64,000 nucleotides of DNA from contig JBGSKC010000062.1 in NCBI GenBank assembly GCA_041741415.1, forward strand, positions 4,179-68,178, given 5' to 3'. This DNA comes from JANQTF01 sp041741415 (GTDB lineage Bacteria > Bacteroidota > Bacteroidia > J057). The notes under the pieces were generated by a model. It was given only the letters and a program-made list of their open reading frames with translations. It was not told the DNA's origin and ran no database searches. The translations under genes were made by a program, and so were the position numbers. Shown here in pieces: positions 42,483-49,367 of this stretch (positions within the stretch are counted from its first letter, which is position 1; the number at the start of each line of letters is the position of its first letter).

Positions 42483-44060
42483 TCAGGCAAAGGTTTTGGC
42501 AACTTCGGTGGCCACAGTGGCAAGGGTTTTTTCAATCTCGTCGGTCCACTGTTTGCCACGGATGCTGTCGAGGGTGCTGGAATGGTTAATTTCCAGCTCC
42601 TGAAGCAATCTTTCCTCATATTCCGGGATGCGGTCTGCAGGCACGGTGTCGGCATACCCTTTCGAGATGGCGAAAATGGCGGCGACCTGCTTCTCCACCG
42701 AAACGGGGCTGTACTGGCCCTGAATCAGAAGCTGCACGGAGCGCTTACCACGGTCGAGCTGGCGCTGGGTAGAGCGGTCAAGATCAGATCCGAAGCGGGA
42801 GAATGCTTCGAGTTCGCGGTACTGAGCAAGGTCGAGCTTGAGGGTACCAGCCACTTTTTTCATGGGCTTGATCTGTGCAGCGCCACCTACCCTGGATACC
42901 GAGATCCCGACGTTGATAGCGGGGCGAACACCTGAATTGAAAAGGCCTGATTCCAGGAAAATCTGACCGTCGGTGATCGAGATCACGTTGGTTGGAATAT
43001 AGGCAGAAACGTCGCCTTCTTGGGTTTCAATGATGGGCAGAGCGGTGAGGGAGCCACCACCTTTGACCATGCCTTTGAAAGACTCGGGCAGGTCGTTCAT
43101 CTGCTGGGCAATAGAATCGTCGTTGATGATCTTGGCTGCACGCTCAAGCAGGCGGGAGTGGAGATAAAACACGTCACCGGGGTAAGCTTCGCGGCCGGGA
43201 GGGCGGCGGAGCAGCAGAGACACTTCGCGGTAGGCCACAGCCTGCTTGGACAAGTCGTCGTAGATGGCCAGAGCCGGACGACCGGTGTCGCGGAAGTATT
43301 CTCCGATGGCGGCACCTGCAAACGGAGCGAAAAACTGCAGCGGAGCAGGATAGGAAGCAGGAGCAGCCACCACAACGGTGTAGCTCATGGCGCCCGCCTC
43401 TTCGAGGGCACGGACCACCTGAGCCACTGTGGAGGCCTTCTGGCCGATGGCAACATACACGCAGTAAACGGGCTCGCCACGCTCTGCAAATTCTTTCTGG
43501 TTGATGATGGTGTCGATCGCAATGGCAGTTTTGCCAGTCTGGCGGTCACCGATGATCAGCTCGCGCTGACCACGACCGATTGGAATCATGGAGTCAATGG
43601 CCTTGATTCCGGTCTGAAGAGGCTCGTTTACAGGCTGACGGAAAATAACCCCTGGTGCTTTGCGCTCATAGGGAGATTCATACAGCTGGCCAGTTAACGG
43701 CCCTTTGCCATCGATTGGCTCACCAAGCGGGTTAATGACGCGGCCCAGCATTCCTTCGCCCACCTTGATGGAAGCGATGGACCCTGTGCGACGCACGTTA
43801 TCGCCCTCTTTGATGCCCTCGGTTTCTCCGAAGAGCACCGCCCCGACGTTGTCCTCCTCCAGGTTAAGTACCATGCCCTTGAGGCCGGTTTCGAATTCGA
43901 TCAGCTCGCCAGCCTGCACCTTGGTGAGACCGTAAATGCGGGCGATCCCGTCGCCAATCTGCAAAACCGTTCCGGTTTCTTCGAGTTGGGCCGCGGTTTT
44001 AAAATTGGAGAGTTGCTCCCGGAGGATAGCTGAAACTTCGTCTGGTCTTACCGCTGACAT
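42483..44060 (-). CDS. atpA: F-type ATP synthase alpha subunit
   Basis: A 525-residue non-catalytic nucleotide-binding subunit of F1. The P-loop GDRQTGKTAI is near residues 169-178. ALEIYDD-type and PGREAYPGDVFYLHSRLLERAA stretches are typical, and the arginine finger region near SISRVGGAAQ, together with the DELSEED-equivalent end of the C-terminal helices, fits. It lies 139 bases downstream of atpH and 45 bases before atpG. That gap holds no recognised feature. Confidence 0.98.
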   Translation of the reverse strand: MSAVRPDEVSAILREQLSNFKTAAQLEETGTVLQIGDGIARIYGLTKVQAGELIEFETGLKGMVLNLEEDNVGAVLFGETEGIKEGDNVRRTGSIASIKVGEGMLGRVINPLGEPIDGKGPLTGQLYESPYERKAPGVIFRQPVNEPLQTGIKAIDSMIPIGRGQRELIIGDRQTGKTAIAIDTIINQKEFAERGEPVYCVYVAIGQKASTVAQVVRALEEAGAMSYTVVVAAPASYPAPLQFFAPFAGAAIGEYFRDTGRPALAIYDDLSKQAVAYREVSLLLRRPPGREAYPGDVFYLHSRLLERAAKIINDDSIAQQMNDLPESFKGMVKGGGSLTALPIIETQEGDVSAYIPTNVISITDGQIFLESGLFNSGVRPAINVGISVSRVGGAAQIKPMKKVAGTLKLDLAQYRELEAFSRFGSDLDRSTQRQLDRGKRSVQLLIQGQYSPVSVEKQVAAIFAISKGYADTVPADRIPEYEERLLQELEINHSSTLDSIRGKQWTDEIEKTLATVATEVAKTFA

Positions 44061-44199
44061 ATCAGTGAGGTTGAATTGAGGGTTTCCGAAAATGTGGCGA
44101 GTCGGCGAAGGCAGGGACTGTGGAGAGGAAGGTCCGGGTTCGCGTTCTCTGTATAAAAAAGGCGTGAGATCTGGAGAAGAACCTGTTGTGAAAAGGCTG

Positions 44200-44736
44200 T
44201 CAGGAAAGATGCTGCTTCAGGCGGCGAAGCGAGGCGCTCACACTGCCGTCAAACAGCCTGTCGCCAACTTTGAGGGTGAATCCGCCGATCAGGTCGGGAT
44301 CCACACTGGTTTCAAGGTGAAACGCTTTCCCGGTGGAGGCTTCAAGGTCTTTGCGGATACTGGCAACTGTGGCCTCAGGAAGGGCAGTGGCAGAGGTTAA
44401 TTTGCCCCGCACAATTCCTTTGACTTCGTCATACAGCGCCATAAAAGACGTGGTCACCTGGAACAGGAATTTTTCCCGACCCTTCTGGGTGAGCATCTCC
44501 AAAAGCAGCGGCACAAGCTTGGTTTGGAATTTGCCTGCAAAGATTTTGGTCAAAATCTCCAGCTTCTTTTGTCCGTTGATGATCGGGCTTTGGAGCATCG
44601 CGAGGAAGTCTGGATTCTGGTTGCAGACCTCATGGATCATGGCCATATCGGCCTGAGCAGCATCCAGTTCTTTTCTTTCCTGGGCAAGGGCAAACGCAGA
44701 CTTTGCGTAGCGGTATCCGATTCGATCTTCTACCAT
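44200..44736 (-). CDS. atpH: F-type ATP synthase delta subunit
   Basis: A 178-residue stator protein that links F1 to Fo. The N-terminal helical bundle starts IGYRYAKSAFALAQERKELDAAQADM and the C-terminal half carries ALPEATVASIRKDLEASTGKAFHLETSVDPDLIGGFTLKVGDRLFDGSV, the family signature (D-P-x-L-I-G-G). It follows atpF by 30 bases. The start ATG at 44734-44736 is well supported. Confidence 0.96.
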   Translation of the reverse strand: MVEDRIGYRYAKSAFALAQERKELDAAQADMAMIHEVCNQNPDFLAMLQSPIINGQKKLEILTKIFAGKFQTKLVPLLLEMLTQKGREKFLFQVTTSFMALYDEVKGIVRGKLTSATALPEATVASIRKDLEASTGKAFHLETSVDPDLIGGFTLKVGDRLFDGSVSASLRRLKQHLS

Positions 44737-44766
44737 AACCGTTGGGGTCGTTGGGGAAAGGGCTTC

Positions 44767-45258
44767 CTAGTTGTTGTTCAGGTCAGAAATGAGAGTCTGG
44801 GCATAGGCTTCCTGGGCACCCTGATCCTGAAACTGCTTGCGGAGCAATTTTTCGGCAATTTCAACAGCCAGGGTAGCAGCAGTGCTTTTGATTTCGGCAA
44901 GAGCAGCCACTTTTTCTGCCTGAATCTGGGCTTTAGCCTTTTCGCGCTCGGCGGCAGCCACTGTCTGAGCTTCTTTGCGGGCTTCAGAAATGATCTGATC
45001 TTTCATATGGCCAGCTTCTTTGAGCATTTTGTCGCGCTCCAGGCGAGCCTCTTTCAGCAGGGCTTCGTTGCTGGCCTGAAGGGCCTGCATGTCGGAGCGG
45101 GCCTGCTCGGCCAGCTTAAGCGAATTGTCGATCTTGGTTTCCCGCTCGCTCAGCGCGTTCAGAATGGGCTTCCAGGCAAAGCGGCGAAGCAGGAAAAAGA
45201 AGGCAAGGAAAATGACGGCGGTCCAGAAAAAGAGGCCGAATACTGGCGTAATGATCAT
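44767..45258 (-). CDS. atpF: F-type ATP synthase b subunit
   Basis: A 163-residue membrane-anchored stator subunit. One transmembrane segment (PVFGLFFWTAVIFLAFFFLLRRF) lies near residues 5-27, followed by the family motif FAWKPILNALSERE and a long right-handed coiled coil rich in Ala, Glu and Arg that dimerises. Its end IAEKLLRKQFQDQG contacts delta. It follows atpE across 100 bases. Confidence 0.97.
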   Translation of the reverse strand: MIITPVFGLFFWTAVIFLAFFFLLRRFAWKPILNALSERETKIDNSLKLAEQARSDMQALQASNEALLKEARLERDKMLKEAGHMKDQIISEARKEAQTVAAAEREKAKAQIQAEKVAALAEIKSTAATLAVEIAEKLLRKQFQDQGAQEAYAQTLISDLNNN

Positions 45259-45358
45259 GATTCAGCGAATGAAGAATCTGTAAATGAGAAGGATTCACAC
45301 AACCAAACAGGAAGGCTGCGCGCCCAGGCATTCCCTGGGCGGCACAGCGCTTCGTTTC

Positions 45359-45574
45359 TTAGAGAACTGCCAGCAGACAGATCACCTCACCGAACAGGGC
45401 AACGCCCTCGATGAAGGCGGCAGTCAGGATCATGGCACCACGAATGTCACCGGCAGCCTCAGGCTGACGGGCAATCGACTCAACAGAGCTGGCGGCAAGC
45501 CGACCGATACCAAGACCTGCACCAATGGCAGCCAATCCTGCGCCGATCCCGGCGCCCATTACTCCAAAATCCAT
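45359..45574 (-). CDS. atpE: F-type ATP synthase c subunit (rotor ring)
   Basis: A 71-residue two-helix proteolipid. The Gly-rich first helix (GAGIGAGLAAIGAGLGIGRL) and the polar loop RQPEAAGDIR are typical. The ion-binding carboxylate is E56 in AAFIEGVALFG, the sequence form seen in proton-driven rather than Na+-driven rings. It follows atpB by 55 bases. Confidence 0.98.
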   Translation of the reverse strand: MDFGVMGAGIGAGLAAIGAGLGIGRLAASSVESIARQPEAAGDIRGAMILTAAFIEGVALFGEVICLLAVL

Positions 45575-45629
45575 GATTCAGTGGATTGATATGTGTGAAA
45601 AAAGAAAACGTGCGAACTCAATACCCGGC

Positions 45630-46865
45630 TCAATGGTGGTGATCGTCGTGGCTTTCCATGGCCATCCCGATAAACACTGCCGTGAGCAGGGTGAAAATGA
45701 AAGGCTGGATGATCGCAACGATCATTTCCAGCGTGAAAATAACGAGGGTAAACAGGACCGACAGCGGCATGATTGTCATGGCTCCTGCCATGTTCGTTCC
45801 GTTTTCTCCCATGATGAAGATCAGCGAAACGAGACCCAGCACCATGAAGTGGCCGGCGGAAATATTCGCAAACAAACGAACTGCCAAAGCGAAAGGCTTG
45901 GTAAACAGCCCGATGAATTCCACAACAGGCATCAAAGGGATGGCAAATTTAAGCACCCAGGGCACACCCGGTGTGTTAAAAACGTGCTTCCAGTGGTCTT
46001 TCGACCCATTGAACTGGGTGATCAGGAAGGTCATCACAGCGAGAGCCGCGGTCACGGAGATATTTCCGGCAATGTTCGAGTTGAAGGGCGTGAGACCCAG
46101 CAAGTTGGAGAACCAGATGAAGAAAAACAGGGTGAGCAGGTAGGGCAGGAAGCGGTCCGCCTTGGCACCGAGGTAAGGTTTTGCCACTTCATCGCGCACA
46201 AATACGATGATGGGCTCTACAAAAGATTGCAAGCCTTTGGGTGCCTGATCGGGGCGGCGGGTGTAGGATCTGGCCACTGCGGTGAAAACCACCAGCATCA
46301 ATAGCCCGATAAGTATCATTTGCAGCGCGGTTTTGGTGATCGAAAAGTCGATGACCGTGGCGCTTTTCTGACCGTTTGCCTCTTCAAACGCGGCCCAGTC
46401 AGCAACGTGGGCATGACCATGCTCGTCAATCAGGCCTTCGGTAGAAACGCCCTCTTTCAGTTTCAGTACATGGTTTTCGTGAGGCAGGTATCCTTTCTCA
46501 ACGAGAGCATGGGTATTGGCGGCAAACACAAGCCCGGCTTCGCTGTCGTACAAAATCCAGGGGAGGTGCAGGGCAATGGGCTGATAATGAGGGTGCCCGC
46601 TTTCGTCCGTTCCGGCAGGGATATCGGTGATATGCCAGTCGTGGGAGTCGAGAATGTGCTCCAGCATCACCTTGGAGACATTGCTGCTGCCTTCTTCCTC
46701 AGCGTGAGCGTCATGGGCTTCATGGCTGGCAGAATCATGGACGGCAACTGCTGCTGTGTCGTGGTGAGCTGCGTGGTCCCCTGCCTGATCATGGTGATCC
46801 TGTGCGAAAAGGAGGCCATTTCCGAGCAACAACAGGGTGATGAAAAGAAGCTGCTTGCCAGCCAT
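45630..46865 (-). CDS. atpB: F-type ATP synthase a subunit with long His/Asp-rich N-terminal extension
   Basis: A 411-residue membrane subunit that passes protons to the c ring. Residues 1-21 form a signal-like helix (ending LFAQ), and residues 22-65 are rich in His, Asp and Glu (many HH and DH pairs), which is far longer than the 230-270 residues of most bacteria. The membrane part is standard, with the essential Arg R330 in LAVRLFANISAGH and a C-terminal helix IVAIIQPFIFTLLTAVFIGM. The extension should be periplasmic. It overlaps nothing; the AtpI-like gene ends 3 bases upstream. Confidence 0.95.
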   Translation of the reverse strand: MAGKQLLFITLLLLGNGLLFAQDHHDQAGDHAAHHDTAAVAVHDSASHEAHDAHAEEEGSSNVSKVMLEHILDSHDWHITDIPAGTDESGHPHYQPIALHLPWILYDSEAGLVFAANTHALVEKGYLPHENHVLKLKEGVSTEGLIDEHGHAHVADWAAFEEANGQKSATVIDFSITKTALQMILIGLLMLVVFTAVARSYTRRPDQAPKGLQSFVEPIIVFVRDEVAKPYLGAKADRFLPYLLTLFFFIWFSNLLGLTPFNSNIAGNISVTAALAVMTFLITQFNGSKDHWKHVFNTPGVPWVLKFAIPLMPVVEFIGLFTKPFALAVRLFANISAGHFMVLGLVSLIFIMGENGTNMAGAMTIMPLSVLFTLVIFTLEMIVAIIQPFIFTLLTAVFIGMAMESHDDHHH

Positions 46866-46868
46866 ATA

Positions 46869-47267
46869 TTAGGAATTCTTAAGGTCTTTCGAATGCGGGC
46901 GCAATTTACGGATAAGCCCGAAAACTTCAAATGAAGTAAACACCATGTAGCCAACAAGAAAACCCGCCACATACTCGCCTTTCACTTCAGGAAACCGCAG
47001 CGCCACGACCACAATGGAGATGAGCCCGGCAAACATTTTCACGACCATCCCGGTAAGCATTGCCGCAACAAAAGTATTTGTTTTTTTGTCGAGGCTGGGG
47101 AAAGCAACCACATAGGCCAGTGCTGTGCCGAGGTAGGCGAGCAGCACGGCGATGGCCACCGTGGGGAAGCTTCTGGGTGGTTCCAGGCCAACCATCAGCG
47201 CGTAGGCCAGGCCCAGAACGATGGCCGCCAGGGCTGTGAGGAGGAGCAAAAATCGGGAAACAGGCAT
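46869..47267 (-). CDS. AtpI-like membrane protein in the ATP synthase operon
   Basis: A 132-residue protein with four hydrophobic segments (FLLLLTALAAIVLGLAYALMVG, VAIAVLLAYLGTALAYVVAF, VAAMLTGMVVKMFAGLISIVVVAL, VAGFLVGYMVFTSFEVFGLI). Its place, size and topology fit the AtpI/ATP-synthase subunit I group, which aids c-ring assembly or Mg2+ supply in other bacteria. Sequence identity to AtpI is not evident by eye. It ends 3 bases before atpB. Confidence 0.6.
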   Translation of the reverse strand: MPVSRFLLLLTALAAIVLGLAYALMVGLEPPRSFPTVAIAVLLAYLGTALAYVVAFPSLDKKTNTFVAAMLTGMVVKMFAGLISIVVVALRFPEVKGEYVAGFLVGYMVFTSFEVFGLIRKLRPHSKDLKNS

Positions 47268-47297
47268 GGGGGAAGGCGTGGAAGAAGCGGAATGTCT

Positions 47298-47513
47298 TCA
47301 GCGGGTTTTTCGGATCATGAGCCAGATAACCACAGCGCAGCCAAGGAGGGAGAAACCGAGGGTAAACCAAGGCTTTTCGGGCTTCAGCCACTGATCAAGG
47401 GCATAACCTCCCCCACCAAACAACAACATGCAGGCCAGGATTTCGAATCCCAGACCTGCATATTTCAGGTATTGCTGCCGCGCTTCGCGCGAGTTGTCGG
47501 GTGGGGTGTCCAT
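47298..47513 (-). CDS. AtpZ/AtpI-type small membrane protein
   Basis: A 71-residue protein with a short polar N-terminus and two hydrophobic segments (FEILACMLLFGGGGYALDQWL and PWFTLGFSLLGCAVVIWLMI). The pattern GGGGYALDQW and the two helices match the AtpZ family, often the first gene of atp operons, with a suggested role in c-ring assembly or ion transport. Its ATG overlaps the stop of bactofilin (TGATG), so the two are probably translated together. Confidence 0.75.
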   Translation of the reverse strand: MDTPPDNSREARQQYLKYAGLGFEILACMLLFGGGGYALDQWLKPEKPWFTLGFSLLGCAVVIWLMIRKTR

Positions 47514-48031
47514 CAGTTTGCCTTGGCAATCCGGGGTCCGGTGGCGGCAGGGTTATTGCCGTTGGCGGAGGAAGGAGAGGGGGGGCTTGACTGTGCGAGC
47601 AGGTCCTTGGCGCGTTCAGGCGTTCTGGTGAGCATGTCCTTGGCGGCTTCAGCCATTTTAGAGCTACCGGTAAAGACAGCACCCATCTGAACAACCAGCT
47701 TTTGGGTGAAGATATCACCGAAGATTTTGCCGGTTTTGTCGATTGTCAGCAATTCGCGAGTCACGACGTTGCCTTTGATCTCGCCTTCCACCGTGGCCAC
47801 CCGGGAATCTACGTTCCCTTCGATGTAGCCAGTTTCACTCACCACCAGGCGGGAGTTGCACACCAGGGTGCCGATGACTTTCCCTTCCACGCGAAGATCG
47901 CCTTCTGCGTTGATGTTGCCGACTACCACCGTGCCTTCAGAAATGACGTTTCTGCGGATCTCTCCCTTGTTGGGCGGGGGAGCGGTGGGCTTTACCTTGG
48001 GGCGGTTCGTTTCGTTTTTGGTTCCAAACAT
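47513..48031 (-). CDS. Bactofilin
   Basis: A 172-residue cytoskeletal protein of the DUF583/bactofilin family. The beta-helix core spans about residues 30-120, with repeats such as EGDLRVEGKVIGTLVCNSRLVVSETGYIEGNVDS and VEGEIKGNVVTRELLTIDKTGKIFGDIF. The tail is Pro/Ser/Ala-rich (SSPPSPSSANGNNPAA). Bactofilins form filaments that localise cell-wall enzymes. The next upstream gene encodes an M23 peptidase, a pairing known from CcmA/Csd systems. It couples to the AtpZ-like gene by a 1-base overlap. Confidence 0.93.
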   Translation of the reverse strand: MFGTKNETNRPKVKPTAPPPNKGEIRRNVISEGTVVVGNINAEGDLRVEGKVIGTLVCNSRLVVSETGYIEGNVDSRVATVEGEIKGNVVTRELLTIDKTGKIFGDIFTQKLVVQMGAVFTGSSKMAEAAKDMLTRTPERAKDLLAQSSPPSPSSANGNNPAATGPRIAKAN

Positions 48032-48132
48032 TGTGGGCTCCGATTATGTAAGTACTCAAGCAAATGGAAGCAGATGTTCCGGGGTCAATGGTGGCAGTTT
48101 TTCTGTGTATTCCTCCACCTTTGTTCCCGTTT

Positions 48133-49116
48133 CTATCTGCCCGTTTCCCTGGAAAATGCCAGATAGTTTGCGGGATCCACAGGCTTGCCTGCGTACCACA
48201 GTTCAAAGTGAAGGTGCATTCCTGAAGAGTTTTCCCCTGAATTGCCAATCACAGCAACGGGCTCTCCGGCATACACATAGGTTCCTGCTGTCTTCAATAG
48301 TCGGCTGTTGTGCTTGTAGAAAGTAACGATGTCCCCCTTCGTAGCGATCCCGATGACCCAGCCATTGTTGTCGGAGTATTCAGACAAAATGACGAAACCA
48401 TCGGCTGCGGCGCGAATGAGCGTGTTCTCACCAGCTACAATATCCACGCCATAATGGAGGCCTCCGGGATTGTAGCCCCGCTGCATTTCTCCCTGCAGCG
48501 GAAGAAACAGTTTTTGCAACCATTCGCCCGGATTTTCCTCCCTTTGACGGGCAGGGCGGTCTGAAAAATTTTCTGCAACTGGCCGGTTCACATATACCGT
48601 TTCAACGCGGCTTTGTCCAGTGGCAGCCTCGTAGGGCACCTGGGTTTCCTGAAATTCAAGGCCTGCTTCGGGGCTGGGTTGTGGTTCAGCAGGCGCCCCG
48701 TTGTCCACATGCAAATACGTTTGCTGGTCTGCCTCCAGCACCCCAACCTGGCTGGAGTCGAAGTCCATTTCGCCAGTTTTGAGGCCTGCCACCTGCCGCA
48801 GGCTGCGGGAGTAGGCTTCGTAAATTTCAAGGCGTGCCTCAGTTGATTTGACTACCTCCAGCAAGCTGTCTTTGCGGGCCTGGATCACGGCCGGATCTTC
48901 GTAGTTAGGAATAAGGCTGTGCAGTGCGGGGGTCAAAACGAAAAGCGTGGAGGTTCCCAGCACCACCAGCACCAGCACAACTGTACCAGCGAGGGCCAGC
49001 GACATGGGCCGCAGGAAGAATTGGCGCGACTGAGACAGGGTTTCGTCGTCGATCAACTCAACGCGATACCGTTTTCTCATTCGCTCCAGCAAGCCCTGAT
49101 ATAGTTTTTTGAGCAT
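48133..49116 (-). CDS. M23 family cell-wall peptidase, membrane-anchored
   Basis: A 327-residue inner-membrane protein. The start MLKKLYQGLLERMRKRYRVELIDDETLSQ is a positively charged cytoplasmic end followed by one membrane segment (residues 40-61). A coiled coil and a disordered Pro-rich region lead to a C-terminal LytM/M23 domain: GGLHYGVDIVAG has the first zinc His and Asp, and GMHLHFELW the HxH pair. The catalytic residues are therefore complete. It precedes bactofilin by 101 bases in the same direction. The ATG at 49116 was chosen over an in-frame upstream ATG at 49143. Confidence 0.92.
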   Translation of the reverse strand: MLKKLYQGLLERMRKRYRVELIDDETLSQSRQFFLRPMSLALAGTVVLVLVVLGTSTLFVLTPALHSLIPNYEDPAVIQARKDSLLEVVKSTEARLEIYEAYSRSLRQVAGLKTGEMDFDSSQVGVLEADQQTYLHVDNGAPAEPQPSPEAGLEFQETQVPYEAATGQSRVETVYVNRPVAENFSDRPARQREENPGEWLQKLFLPLQGEMQRGYNPGGLHYGVDIVAGENTLIRAAADGFVILSEYSDNNGWVIGIATKGDIVTFYKHNSRLLKTAGTYVYAGEPVAVIGNSGENSSGMHLHFELWYAGKPVDPANYLAFSRETGR

Positions 49117-49367
49117 AATCTGAGGATGAACTCGCTGAATCAACAGCTGTTGGGAGCAGGCCCCGGCGCTGTGACTGGATTGCGGGCCAGTGGCCGGGAG
49201 CGTCGTTAGGGGGGCGATGCATTTGCATTGGAGAGGCCGGGAAAATGTCGTTTATTTCCGGCCTACATCCATTTCGACCCATGGCAACATCTCTTAGTGC
49301 ATGGCGTTCTTCAGCCGATGTTCCTCCAAGACCCATGCCAGGGCGTCTTTACCCAGAAATGCTTGAC

